NCBI GenBank assembly: GCA_029204225.1
Contig: CM055095.1
Span: forward strand, 42,930,223 to 42,994,222
DNA: 64,000 bases
DNA from: Diphasiastrum complanatum
Taxonomy: Eukaryota > Streptophyta > Lycopodiopsida > Lycopodiales > Lycopodiaceae
Reading direction: 5' to 3'
The translations under genes were made by a program, and so were the position numbers. The notes below the pieces were generated by a model. It did no database searches, was not told the DNA's origin, and saw nothing but the letters and a program-made list of their open reading frames with translations. Shown here piece after piece: positions 23,640-35,640 of this stretch. How positions within the stretch are numbered: position 1 is the first letter of the stretch; each line of letters starts with the position of its first letter.

Positions 23640-26600
23640 AGACATGGACTCCTCCCAATGAAGAGGAGATAAAAGAAGTGGATGATGAGCTCATTTTGAC
23701 CAGGCACATGCTAAAAAAAGTTGAAGAGCAAACAGATGCCCAGTCCCTTGGAAGGGAGGTTGCAAAGGAGGAAGTAACTTTTTTAGTAGTCTTCCTTTTT
23801 CTGTTTGGTAGTTTTCATTCTTTTGAAGTTTATGAATGCATTGTGGTCATTATAATGAAATCTTTGGAGCTTGTAATAATTTTTATGTTGTTTTTTTGGT
23901 ACTTTTATAGTGTTTTTGGTACTTTTGATACTTTTGGATTATACTTTTATGGTGTGTTGTTTTTGGTACCCTAGATTTATACTTTTACAGTGTCTTTGGT
24001 ACTTTTGTACTCCTGGATTCGCTTTTTAATATTGTTCGACATTTTCTATGCAATTTTTGGTACTTTTAAAATCCTGTTTGATACTTCTAGATTCGTTTTT
24101 TAGTACTGTTTGGCACTTTTATGCTTTGCTTGGTAGTTTTTTGAAAATGCTTGATAGTTTTGAAACTATTGTATAGTATATACAATGTTGGCTATTGTTT
24201 GATATTGTTGTTTATTGTTTGGGCTATTTTGTAATAATTCGAATTTTCATTGTAGAGGGAATACAAAAAGCTAGAGTGAGATTGGAAGGATGCTCAAGGG
24301 CACACTGATTTTGTGAACCTCATGCAAGAGAGGATCAGTCGGGGGCACAAATTCACTTTGTTCCTAAGAACCCACGTGGTGGGTGGGGCAGACTATATCC
24401 ATGCCCTTGGATTATGCGTTGCATGCAACGAGTCTTTAGACTCCACCTTTCTTCTCGGATCATTCATATTTGTCTGCAGGCATTCTTACCATCCGTTATG
24501 TTTTGCTATGACCATAAGCACCAAAGACTTTTGTTTGAACCCAGGGTGTAGCAAGAAGATCCCCAAGGAGGCCAGGGCTTGGGCTCACAAGGGGCTTGGA
24601 AAGAGTAAGTTTCTTTTGGTTCATGCACACATACAATACTACCAAATTTGAAGCAAAATAGTTTCAGATATGTCAAATTTGAGCTCTCAAAATAAGGGAA
24701 AAACCAAAAGTCCCAATGTGTACTTTCAATATGTTCAGCCATAGTACCCAAGAACTCACAAGATCGATGTGTAAGTAAATATCAATAGTTTCTACTGATT
24801 GGTTAAGACTTCTAAAACCAATTATTGCTAAAGTAGGGCCAATCAGTTTAAAACTAAAGACTGTCTATCATACCAAAATTGAAGAATAGAGAACCAAAGC
24901 TGGTACTTTGAAACATGAAATGACTCAAAAACATGTTATAAGTAATCTAGGCTTCTCCAGAGTAACAAATACCGTTGTTGGGATACTCCAAGAGTACCAA
25001 AGCAATCATTTTGATACTTTTGGCACTTTTTTTTCAACACTATTGAGTTGAACATGTGTGTTTATTAGCACAATTTGCATATCTTTTACTCCCATGTTTG
25101 GGATATACGGAAATTCAATGGAGAGTATTAATTCAGCAATGTTAGTTTGTATGCAAGTTGTTTGAGAAAGAAAAAGAGAGAGAGTTTTCGGTGGAGTTAA
25201 AGATAGTCAACACACCCAATTCTAGGAAGGGGTGTAGCCCTTGTTTTTTTCCCTGTTGAAGGCCTGGTATCATAAATGTTCTTTGTTGAACTTGAAACAT
25301 CCACAAGGAAGGCCATGCTGATGGGAGGGAGTATTGTGGTGACATTTTGGAATAGCATACAACCATATGGTTCGAGAATTTTGACTAACACTCTTCATGT
25401 TTTCTTTCTATTTCTTTCATTCTTGGAGGTTCTTGGTACTTTTGGTTCTCCCGGAGTACCAAAGTTTTTTGGGTTGTTGGTACTTTTTTGTTCGTGGTAC
25501 TCCAGGAACTTTTTGTTCTTGGTTCTAGTATTTTTTGTGTTCGAGGTACTTATTTGTTCTACTGAAGTATCGAAATTGGTACTGTTGGTTGTTGTCTTAG
25601 TCAATCTCGATAAAGACTTACCAAAATTGAGCTAAAATTTGAAATCTAATACTACTGAGCTGAAATCTGAAATCTATAATTTTCCTTCTCTGACCTTGCA
25701 TATTCAGGTATAGATTGCAGTATGCTAACTAAGACCCCCCCTGTGGGCAGTTTCTTGCATGAAGACCAGCAACTGAACAAGGACCCAGACATGGATTCAA
25801 CGATAAATGAAGTACTGGAAGAACTTTTAAAGCTCAAGGATGATATAGACTACTCCACAATAGAGTAGCCTCACCATCAGACAACAAAGGGCAAAACAGA
25901 CAAGGCAAAAATTACTATTGACATAGATGAGCTGGATGAAGATATGGAGGACGAGCGGGACCAGCAGGAGCATCAAGAGCAAGACCAACATCAAGACCAT
26001 GCACAACAAGATCAGACACAACAAGACCAGCAAGAGCAGCACCAAGACCAAGAGTAGAAAGTTTGGGCACAGCAAAACCACCAGATAGCGTGGGACCAAT
26101 AGGAGAAAGAACAGGTGGATGTGTATGTGGATGTGAAAAATGAAGGGGCAGGTGATGAAGCTGAAGAGCCCCAAAAAGGGGAAACAACAGGGGAGGAAGC
26201 CAGGCCTGAGAAAGGTGAAACTTTGCACACTTCTGAACCTAAGACAATTGAAGATCGGTGCGACGATACTCTGTTATCAGAGATATATCCCTTTAAAAAG
26301 ATAAAGCGCTCCAGACCATATAACATAATTCGTGCAAGCAAGATATAACACGTGCACACTCTATTACACCAAAAGTAGAATAGTGCTACCTATCGTGTTA
26401 TGAAGTGTGACTAAATTCACCGAGTGATCAGTGTCACCGCTATCTGATATGTTAAGAAGACACTTGTTATTATTAAAAGGGAAACAAGACATTTCTTTTT
26501 TTTATTGTGCACTGTGAATCTCATTATGGTGATGTCATTTTATTGTTCTTATGTGTTTGTAGCACATACCCCTTGGTGGATAAAAGACGAGAATCCAATG

Positions 26601-27300
26601 ATGACCAGGGCCCCCGATGCTGATGACATTCCAGCTAGGGCTGGTAGGTTGGTCATGCTCAATATAAACAGGGTGTTGTTAAACACTTACCAAACATTTC
26701 CGAATGGCCCTTTTGTAAATTGCTTCAAAAGAAACGTAATTCGAGTGCACGAACATTGTTACTATTTTTTGAGGTCTGGGGCTAATGTGTTTTTGCAAAA
26801 ACTAGCCGAAGCGGGAGTGCAAATCATTATATGGAGCAGCATGAGATATTCGAAGGTCATGAAAATATTGCGTCCCTGTTTCCATGAAGAAATGCAACAA
26901 ATAATTTTCAAAGGTAGCTCAATATTTTACACATTAACTAGGGGTGCCAGTATTTATGAAGAACCTGCGGGAGGTATCAAAATTATGACCAAAGTTAGAT
27001 GCATCAAACACCATACTTGTAGACGATAAACATTACAAGTCATTAAAAAAAAACTATGAGAACTGCTTGGCCATAAAATCTTTCGACCCTTTTGTAGAGT
27101 GCAATGCTGAAATGGCCCCCTGGTATATGAAGGAAACTCTGTACCCGTGGCTCATGGGTTGGTTCCATGCGTGAATCCCTATCGCCTTTTCTAGAAGAAA
27201 CCCGTTGTTCAATTGTGAGGACGATATGTCCCCTCTTGTTGTGAACTACTTTGTTGAGGTCAAAGGGCACTCGTACCGCTTCGACCCCCCATGCAACCAA
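23640..27300 (+). pseudogene. RING-like / FCP1-NIF-type HAD phosphatase gene, decayed
   Basis: Likely multi-exon. Exon ~23,640-23,779 is helical (EEIKEVDDELILTRHML) and stops at a GTAACT donor. Exon ~24,256-24,605 holds a RING-like Cys/His cluster (CVACNES, FVCRHSYHPLCF, CLNPGCSKK). Exon ~25,710-26,347 is acidic and Gln-rich (QQDQTQQDQQEQHQDQ), with at least three TAG stops in Gln/Glu-rich context. Exon ~26,562-27,170 resembles an FCP1/NIF HAD phosphatase: RLVMLNINRVLLNTYQ (motif I, with the nucleophile Asp replaced by Asn), VQIIIWSS (motif II) and, after a one-base frame change near 26,980, NTILVDDKHYKSL (motif III/IV). Such phosphatases act on phosphoserine, for example the RNA polymerase II tail. 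Loss of the Asp and the stops argue for a dead copy. Confidence 0.55.
23890..25600. repeat. dispersed GGTACTTTT / AGTACCAAA words in introns
   Basis: TTGGTACTTTT or its complement occurs at about 23,898, 23,918, 23,997, 24,058, 24,902, 24,991, 25,433, 25,458, 25,480 and 25,575, nearly always in the inferred introns of the RING/HAD gene. Confidence 0.6.
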
Positions 27301-27779
27301 TTGTTTTGTACATGTTACATATACAAAACATCAATATACGATATACTGCATAGATTTGAATGGCTATTTCATTCTTGAGTGGCTTTGAGTTTCATTTGCA
27401 GCTTCCTGATTTATTGGGATGAAGGTTGAAAGGCCGAGGCATTCTTCAACCTATAAATCATATGTTGGTGCTTGTGAATGTTCACAACCAGATTTCAGCA
27501 TGATTTTTGAGTCATAGATAGGGTAGGAAAAGTTGATGTCAGGGTTTGTGCTCCTTGCAACATTACTAGTATTTATGTGTTCACATGCATATTTTAGCAT
27601 GATCTACAAATGATTGTACGGGTGGAGTTTATTAAAGGTATAGTTTGTGCTCCTTGGATGGTTTTTAGTTTATGCTTAAGAGTGAAGGGTTATTAAAGGT
27701 GTTAAAGATGGATATAGTGTTAAAGACTCCACATGAAGTATATGTTTTTGAGACTTAAATGCAATTTCAGACGGTTACA

Positions 27780-28065
27780 AATGTACCATAATTGGTACTT
27801 AGATAGTACCAAATCTGGTACTCAAGTACCGAACAGAAAATCTATAATTTATGAACAAGTACTTTGGAGTTTGAAACAAGTAGTATTTGTTTTTCAAATG
27901 GAAAAGGCACTTTCAGTCAATACCAAAAGCATTATGATTGAGACTCCGATAGTACCAAAAAGCATAGCTTGAATTTATAAATAAAAAATTCAGAATACTG
28001 GTAGATAAGTGATCTAAAGTACCAAATCGGTACTCATCAAAATGAGTACTATGAAAGTACCAAAT
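27780..28065. repeat. second GGTACT/AGTACC cluster
   Basis: About ten GTAC-centred words in 285 bp, alternating as GGTACT and AGTACC (for example ATTGGTACTTAGATAGTACC). Same word as in the introns at 23.9-25.6 kb. Confidence 0.6.
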
Positions 28066-28084
28066 GAATCATTATAAGACAGAA

Positions 28085-28440
28085 AGGTTACTTGCATCCT
28101 GATTTCAGGCATTAAGCAAGTCTTCTTGATCGATGTCATCTTCGTACGGCATGTTGTTGTATATGTTTTCATACACATCGGTGGATAATCAGAACATGTC
28201 ATGATATCCAAGGATAGTCTCCATGGAAAATTGGATTGCTCTCACCATGTGTGAATAAACCATTACTGATTGTGTCTGCTCTAGAAGGTTGTATGTATTT
28301 ATCATGTCTTCAACTTGGCAATAGTATAGGCCTTCAACTACTCTCCCTCCTCTAACAATTCTATTGTGCCATCCATCCTTCTATGATGTCGCTGCCTAGT
28401 ACATCGTCTTGGTGCATTTAAGAAGGTAGAAATCCTCTCC
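28085..28440 (-). pseudogene. unknown coding remnant
   Basis: A long, mostly open minus-strand reading (GRVVEGLYYCQVEDMINTYN; ENIYNNMPYEDDIDQEDLL) that looks protein-like, with single stops. Not recognised. It lies downstream of the histone/Ulp1 copy on the same strand. Confidence 0.4.
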
Positions 28441-28444
28441 CCTT

Positions 28445-28903
28445 TTGACAAAACAATTATGTGCAGGGAGAGAAAGAGATGTAGACAAAATATTTACAGA
28501 TTTTTCAGTTATTTTGTAAAGCTCCGCCTAGGTTATCATCACTTTCGATGAAGAAACCTTTTGAGGAGCTGGACGAATAACAGGAGGAGTAGAGGAAGAT
28601 TCTGCGTCTGAATCAAATTCTGTAGTTTCTGATTCAGAGCTCAGGACAATGCGGGGTCTCTTGTAGGGGTAACTCTAGGAGGAAGGGAAGCAGCTGGCCT
28701 TCGAGATCTAGCTTTCTTAGGGACAACTTGCTTCCTTTTCTTCCCTGAGGTAGTTGGCAAGTCTGATTTATCCAGAGGCAGGTCTCTGGAGGTGCTGGCG
28801 TTATCCACATGCAGACCTGTATAATGGGCCTGAAATCTTTTCAGAATAACAAAATCCCTGGGCATGATGGTAACCCGCTTACCATGCATGGCCAAAAGGA
28901 CAT
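28445..28903 (-). pseudogene. histone H3-fold / Ulp1 fusion, copy 1 (truncated)
   Basis: Minus strand. The first readable part (from ~28,903) is the end of a histone H3 fold: LLAMHGKRVTIMPRDFVIL, against CAIHAKRVTIMPKDIQLA in ordinary H3. A basic stretch (KKRKQVVPKKARSRRPA) and an acidic stretch (LSSESETTEFDSDAE) follow. After a one-base deletion near 28,663 the frame continues through the linker into KVMIT, a TAG stop, and ITEKSVNILSTSLSLP. That is the start of the Ulp1-like domain seen complete in copy 2. The copy is cut at ~28,903, where gene 'a' begins on the other strand, and fades out at ~28,445. Its linker shows that H3 fold and Ulp1 part belong to one ancestral reading frame. Confidence 0.75.
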
Positions 28904-28904
28904 G

Positions 28905-30065
28905 ATTCATTATCAGGACCTGGTGACACTCGACAAGCATAGTTATCAAGCTAAGCTTGATAGAATATTCACCAAGTTACATAATGATTTCAAGTCTGTA
29001 GATGATTGTCCAATTCATGATAAAAAATGTAGACTTGTAGAGTTTCAGTCTGCATTTATTTATTTTTCTTTTGTTAAATATTCTGACCATTTGGGGGCTG
29101 GCCTTTTTACTTTTGAAACTGCTTCTTCCAGCGGTACAAAATTTGAAAAGTCGAAGACTGTAGATATTGAAAGGTTTTTTTAGGATATGAGCGTTAGTTA
29201 CGATGATTGTACAGATTTTGATCGTGCACAAAATAGGGCATCGTTTATAGGCCCTAGAATTACCAATATCCTTTCTCCTTTTGATAAATTTCTTATCACA
29301 TTGCCTACTTATAATATAGACAATAATTATTTTTTGACACTATCGGATATATCGGACCTTTTTTATTCACAGAGGCCAAGACTCTTTGCATTTTGAGCAA
29401 AGAGCTTCATGATTTTCAGATATAATCGATTATAATGATGATAATCTTCTCCCTGGTGTTGACGATGTAAATAAGGATGAGTTTTCTTCTAAGAAAGATT
29501 GTTTGAAAATGGATGCAGAGGAAATGCGCCAAAAAAATGATCTTTCTTCTGACGAGGAGTTCCTCAAATTTCAAAGTCAGCTTGGTTTTCAAAACCAACT
29601 ATCTATTCACCAATCTTATTGACAACGAAAGGTGGACATAATATCGATGGAGAGGCAATAATTGAGGAAGACAAAGATGAATGCGTAAGTTTTGTATCTT
29701 ATCTTGTACTAGTAGATCCGTAATGTCAGATTTTATACTGGAGCTTACTTTGCATTTTTTCATTTTAGGAAACAATTTTTCTTGATGATTTTGCAATTCG
29801 TTGAGGTGGACAGAGATCCTTTGCTAGAGAATTTTCAAGAGATCATACACTGGGGCATTATCTGACGTTCTTCAAGAATAATGAGATAAGTGTTGCCCAT
29901 TCAAAGTTTCATCCACATGGTCATACAATGATTATGGCAATCAAGGCACTTTCTCATTTTCTTGGAGGGCACAATTTTAATAGGGTGCATAAAATAATTT
30001 TTGTTAAGAAAAATGTTGCACTAAAGATTTTAGGATATGGTCCAGTGAATTACATGCTCTAATCA
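28905..30065 (+). pseudogene. unknown element gene 'a', copy 1
   Basis: Not recognised. Plus-strand coding pieces: MIHYQDLVTLDKHSYQAKLD; a stop; MSVSYDDCTDFDRAQNRASF; an acidic part (VDDVNKDEF...EFLKFQSQLGF); then an exon ending at a GTAAGT donor (29,681) and an exon from a TTTTAG acceptor (~29,769) with HTMIMAIKALSHFLGGHNFN. The whole stretch is present in reverse complement at 38,580-39,971, about 90% identical where I compared it, including the same intron, so intron position and protein sequence are conserved. The two copies differ in their stops. No membrane segment or catalytic motif found. Confidence 0.6.
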
Positions 30066-30680
30066 TCTCATTTTGCATAGTAGTTCAAGGCCTATACAAG
30101 TTGTGCGGTTGGTTGATCAATCTAGCCACCAACATGAAAAATCTCAAGATTTAGGCTAGAATCGTACATTAGGGCAAAAATGCTCAATCAGCTTCCTTAT
30201 TACATGCTGGATTTTCACCTAACTTGAGGTGATGAAGAGCTTTTGTACATACAATCATCTCTCGAGAGTAATGTATTAGAATTCAAGTTTTGAGAGCTTA
30301 TTGGCAATTTCAACTTCTATCACTATGTACATTGTCTCTTTTGTGATGCTAATGAAATTTAAGTCTTCGAAACTTTCTGCTCCGTCCACAGGCCATACAG
30401 AAGGTCGTACTACATGTGTGGGGCTTGGATCTCAGTCAAGTAGATCAATGATTTACGATTGCTCTTGATTAATGTGTGTAGAATCGCTAATCTAGATCTG
30501 GTTTTTGACATCTAGTTTTGCTTTTAATTGATAATCATTCAATCAATTCCTATTGGGAGTAATTAATAGGCTCAAGTAAGTTCCAAAATATTGTACTTCA
30601 ACAAAGAAGTTGGCGAAGGAAGGCATGCTGAGGTCAGATTCCTAGTCTCATAGTCTAATTACATCTTACCTCACCACCTC
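30066..30680. other. no gene seen
   Basis: A/T-rich, no convincing coding signal. Confidence 0.4.
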
Positions 30681-30689
30681 TGTGTGCAA

Positions 30690-31010
30690 TTCAAATTCTA
30701 TAAGTTTGTTATTAGCTTTTGTGGCAATAGTGATAGTTTATGTGGACTACTTCAGAATAGTATGGCATCACAAAATTTTCTCAATCAGCAACAAGAAAAA
30801 CTTAAAGAGTTACCTCCTTGCTCATGCTAGTGCCAACATTCATGCATGTCTCATCCTCTGCCATCTTCAAATCACATTCGCTAGTGCTCACTTGCCTTCA
30901 AAATTTAGATCGACTAGCACTCAGCTGCATAAGGGGCAAATCAAATACATATTGTCCCTTAGATGTGAATATCAGCTCCTTTTGTAGGGCAAAGCTGCCA
31001 AAATACCTAG
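30690..31010 (-). pseudogene. possible copia RT/RNase H scrap
   Basis: A minus-strand reading has FTSKGQYVFDLPLMQLSASR, resembling the ISQxKYVxDLL block between RT and RNase H of copia elements. Stops before and after. Weak support. Confidence 0.3.
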
Positions 31011-31015
31011 CAATT

Positions 31016-31101
31016 TCAAAGCTTGATTTGATGAAGCTCAATCGGGCTACAACTCCTCTCAAAGCTTGATTTGATGAAGCTCAATCGGGCTACAACTCCT
31101 C
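31016..31101. repeat. perfect 43-bp tandem duplication
   Basis: TCAAAGCTTGATTTGATGAA...ACAACTCCTC occurs twice head to tail (31,016-31,058 and 31,059-31,101) without a mismatch, so the duplication is recent. Confidence 0.95.
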
Positions 31102-31259
31102 GAGCGAAGGCTATTTGTAAGCGAACTTCAAAATCTTGTGTGAAGGAAAAGTCTGAGACTCCAACAAAGCTAAATAAAATTAACCTAGGATCCCATCTTC
31201 TATGTTATACAAAATGCTATTGATATCTATCTGCACTAATTCTACCTGTGATCATGCAC

Positions 31260-32108
31260 AAATGAGCCGTTGCATGAATTCATTGCTCAAACGTCTCTGT
31301 CCGACATGCCAAAAACTGGATGTTTTGTTAACATGCAAAGTGTGTGTTTTGTTATCATGTTTTTATGGCTTATATAGCATAAAGCAGATTTTCTGATGAA
31401 GACTATTCAGCCCTCCACCAACGTGAGTTATGTTTTAGCGCTTGTCATCGTTTTCTACATAAGGAAGCTACTGATGATGACATGGGTGAACAGGCAGGGA
31501 CTCTACCGCAAGAGCAACAATCAGGTTAAAATTTATCTTTTATTCTTTGTACATTTTTAGAGTAACTTCATTTGAACGGAAAGATAGAGCGAAGAAGTAT
31601 TTCGCTAATAGTTTAACGATGACCATCACTGGGCGCCATTGATTATAAGGAAAGAGAGATAAAAACCTTGAATGATTAAATTTTGTCGTAGCGTCATCAG
31701 AGGTGTCATATTTATGTTTGAAAAATTAAATGTTTGTGAAGCGGATGTTGCTACAGCATCAATAGATAGTGGTTGTAAATCTTGACAAAAGTGCAATCTA
31801 TGTGTAAACAGGGGGTGGTACTGCAGGTATCTTGCAGTTCAAGAAGAAGTTCGTCGTAGTTCCTTTCGAAATTGTAAAGCCCATGACAACTGAGGATACT
31901 TCCATCAACAAAATTAATGATCACATTGCGAGCAAGCCACCAACATCAACCAACCATACTCCATCCAGACAACATTAAAACAACCGAATTTGATCGTGGG
32001 GTGGGATACTTTGGGCTGCCCATTATGGATGGCATAATGATCAAAACCGCAGGGGGAGGTTCTATCAAAGTGATTAGATCAGAAGGTGCCGTCAAAAGCG
32101 TAGATTAG
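31260..32108 (+). pseudogene. unknown Cys-rich element gene 'b', copy 1
   Basis: Not recognised. Exons by comparison with the inverted copy at 46.7-48.3 kb. A Cys-rich start has two CxxC pairs (LCPTCQKLDV, CKVC). The next segment carries ELCFSACHRFLHKEATDDDM and ends near a donor at ~31,505. The last exon starts at ~31,826 after TGCAG, reads FVVVPFEIVKPMTTEDTSIN, and ends GGGSIKVIRSEGAVKSVD stop (32,108). In the last exon copy 1 lacks two bases relative to copy 2, breaking the frame. The paired cysteines suggest a metal-binding domain, but no named family fits. Confidence 0.55.
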
Positions 32109-32530
32109 GATCGATAAAAGCTAAGAGGGAGCTTTCTCAGAATTTGTAGAGTAAATCTATGTGATTCAGCTACATACTTTCGTTTGGCATGGTTGTTACC
32201 AAAGCTTTTGTCTCCACGTTGGCTTAATGTTTGGATTAACTTTTCTTTGCGCCCAACAAATTTTTTTTTACCTACTCTTTTACTGTTGACATTCCAGAAC
32301 GACTGAGATTAACAGTGCTAGAATGTCATATTTCTGGAAAAAGCCCGTTACACATCAATATGTTTTGTTATGGTTTTGGACAAGCTGTTGGTTAGGGAAA
32401 AACATAGTTGCAACAGCCTTGTGAAACATCAGTAGCGTTGGATCAGAACGTAAGAGAATGTGATCCAAATTCCATCAATGAATGTGAATCTAAAGTAGAT
32501 GCTTTGATGTGTCTCGCATTCTGTTGACTG
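32109..32530 (+). repeat. downstream part of duplicated segment b
   Basis: Non-coding sequence also found in reverse complement at about 46,290-46,690, including the GTTATGGTTTTGGACAAGC block. Extends the b duplication past the gene end. Confidence 0.7.
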
Positions 32531-33630
32531 GGTTTGCATTTTTTATGTTCACTCAACCCATTGTTTGTTGCTTTACACTTATAACATAAGTACCCAGTGC
32601 AGTGTTTCATTTTGATGTGTCTACCGCATCAGCCTCTTATGAAAGAAATTTACTGTTGTGCTTCAAATATGAGGTAGCTTGTCTCAGCCGAAGGCTGTTT
32701 CGAGTGATTTTTCACCAATCTGATTTTAAAATAGGAAAATTTCTTAAATAGATGTCAATATTGGTTATGGTAGTGAATATCTTAGCTATGATTCTAGAAT
32801 CTTGCCTACAGAATTGGTTCATAATCGAGAGAACTATTTTTCTGTGTTATAAAGATACATTGAACCCATTTCTGGTCTCTTGACTCGGTTTGTTGATGTT
32901 TTGGAGTGTTCATCACTGGATATCTCAGGTTATACCTAGCGTATATTAAAGTTTTATCTCTTCCAGCTTCTTATATCAATCTAGCTTAGTTGATTTCTTC
33001 CACAGCCTAGAAGCGAGGGTTGCATTCACTATAAGGCAACATGTGGCTGTGAATAGCATTTACTTGCATGCACTTTTATGATCATTTGCTCACTCAACAT
33101 AAGTTTCACTAGGATCATTTCTCAAAACATTAAATCAATGATCAAGGTGCTACGACACAACAAAGCCACAAAAGCTTTAAATTTGTGTAACATGGTGAGC
33201 ATTGTTGAACCTAACATTTGCACACCAAATATGCCATGAAATCATCAAGCTTGCTTCCCTCTTTCTTCATCCTCAAGCATTGAGCTTTAGTTCTCTCATT
33301 AACTCTTTATTATATTTATTATTATCATATATCTCTTGTGATGGTTGAACCTATGAAAATTAAGCAGATATCGACTTAAGGCCGACTTGGAGGCCTACAA
33401 TATAGTTTGACAATAAGTCAAAATTGTCAACGTAGTCACATGGATTCAGGCAGCAATTATAGATAAATTGATCACCACAAAACTAAGAGAGATTGGCATA
33501 AACACTATACGTGCTCATCATACTAGGTCGACAAGTGTCTATTACAATGTCACACATTCAATGGGTCCAAATATAGCAAATATACAATGACAGATGTGCT
33601 AAGATAACTTAATCACGAAAATGAGAAGTT
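32531..33630. other. no gene seen
   Basis: A/T-rich intergenic DNA; no repeat or coding signal recognised. Confidence 0.4.
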
Positions 33631-33639
33631 AACCAATTT

Positions 33640-35270
33640 TTTAACTCTAACATCATCCCTTTAAGACTAGCTAACTTTAACTCTGGAGAGTTTTCCCTAA
33701 TCTCCTCAAACTTATCTTTACATAAGGGTTTGTTGTGAATATGTGATCCGCTAGATGTTCTTCACACCTACAATGTCAAACATTAATATCTTTATTTAGA
33801 AGTCTCTCATAAATGAAGTGATACCTCACTTCAATGTGTTTCGTACAACCATGGTAAACATAAATTCTTGTTAGTTGGATTCCACTTTGACTATCCAAAT
33901 GATATTTTGTCAAATACACATCATGGTTCCAATTGGTGTCTTATCATGTAGGGGATCCACCAATATTTCAAAAATATTTAATTATCCTTTGCTTCCACAA
34001 AACATGATGCTTGATTGCTTTGTATGAAGCTAGACATCAATGGATACATCATTTTAAATGTATCAAGAGCTTTCTTCTCCCTTTTATATCTTCATATATC
34101 TTTGTCCTTATTTGATATAGTTAAGTCTATCTCCATGTCATCTGCAAGCTTCTTGTATCACTTAGGGTCCTTGTGACTAGGAAATATACCTCTAGAAGAG
34201 TATGTATGCGATGAAATATCTTTTTTGTTTCCTTTTCACAAATCACTATTTTTTTTATTATAGTAGACCTATATGTTGGTCTTGTCTCATTCTACATCCC
34301 TTCATAGTGGAGTGGTATCTTCATTATCAATTCAACTTGACTCGTTAGGATCCTCCATTAAGGGCAATTGACTCACCTTGTCATTCTATGTGGATTGATT
34401 TTCACCACTTTTAACATCATCATACTCATGCATCTCATGATAAATCACGTCTCGACCATTATAGTGCACCCTTGCCTTTGTATCATAGCATTTGTATACT
34501 TTGACCTTGTCATCACACCTAAAAATATGCATTTTATTGATTGTGTATCCAATTTATTTCTAATCTGGTCAAATATGTGTATTTATGCCCTACAACCAAA
34601 CACTCTAATTTTGTATGGTTTTTATTTGTCCACACAAATATGTAAGCACAAGTTCATAAATTTTCTTTACACATCCTACACCCTTTTTGAACTTCTCTTG
34701 ACGTTTTTTGCCATAAATTCAAAATTTAAGTAGCCTATTCATCAATGCCCCATATGATTTTATAGCATCAAAGACCACGTCAACCCACATTGCCCAACTA
34801 CAAATGCATAAAAACTATAAACTTCATAGCTTGTTTCTTAAAATCCATCAAAAACAACCCTAAATTGATGAGCCATGTCCTTAACAAGACATTTATCTTT
34901 GTGAAATTACACCTTCATGTTTTGATTTGTAATCACACAAAGTGACAATAATTTATTTTCCAAGCTTGGTACATAATTTGCATTGTCAATAGGGCTTATT
35001 TTGCCAATAAATAACTAAACTAGAACTATACCTATTCCACAAATCTAACGTTCCTCTCCATTAGGTTGTGCAAACTTGTTGCCATTGTCAAGAGGGCTAA
35101 ATTGGCTAAACCACTATTTACTTCTAGTCATATGTCTCATGGCACCCGAATCAATGTACCATCTACAATTATCATTGTTGTTTGATATTAGTGTTAATAT
35201 GAACATGTGTGGTTGATCATTGTAGTGGGTATTTTCTCATTAGAGAAAATATGGGCCCAAAGAGGGCCCT
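33640..35270 (-). pseudogene. old degenerate copia relic
   Basis: Minus-strand readings in broken frames. The protease site WYIDSGAMRHMTR lies at ~35,110-35,160. The integrase C-terminal region (CDDKVKVYKCYDTKARVHYN, RDVIYHEMHEYDD) is at ~34,410-34,530. The pol end with KHIEVRYHF is at ~33,800-33,850. Every domain has stops; RT is largely gone. No LTR pair or primer site was found, so it is the oldest copia in the window. Confidence 0.7.
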
Positions 35271-35640
35271 ATTAGATATGCCATGTAGGAGAGAGAAAAG
35301 ATACCAATAAAGTGATTAAAATATCATTTTCTAACTTCTTTATGCGTCTGCCCACACTACTTTCCATGTATATGAATGCTCCTTATTTTAGTCACATCAA
35401 ACTTCACTGGTGTTTAACCACAATTAATGTATAATTTTCAAAATGCTGAAATATTCCCTCCCAATAGTTGGGAACACTCAAAAATTTGAATTAGGAGTGA
35501 CATTTTATAAACATAGCCTACGCCATCTCTATCTCCAGGGTAGCGCCATCTCTATCTCCAAGGTCGAACAAGTGTTTAGCGCCATCTCCAGTTTTGTTAT
35601 TGTCATTGTGTTGTTTGTTACTATACTATTGTACTGATGA
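35271..35640. other. spacer with short repeats
   Basis: No gene. CGCCATCTCTATCTCCA occurs at 35,521 and 35,544, with a shortened third copy at 35,580. A small hairpin ATTTTCTC...GAGAAAAT lies near 35,230. Confidence 0.45.

Noticed and set aside
25827-26359. Minus-strand Leu-rich and Pro/Ser-rich open frames opposite the acidic exon
   Set aside because: Shadow frames of the Gln/Asp-rich plus-strand exon; low-complexity codons make both strands open.
28641-28949. The first ~17 residues of the 102-residue frame containing the H3-like end
   Set aside because: They are the antisense of gene a across the junction at ~28,903; only the part after LLAMHGK belongs to the histone-like gene.
30682-31069. 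Plus-strand open frames of 83-101 residues with a hydrophobic start
   Set aside because: They overlap a minus-strand copia-like scrap and show no protein-like pattern or conservation.
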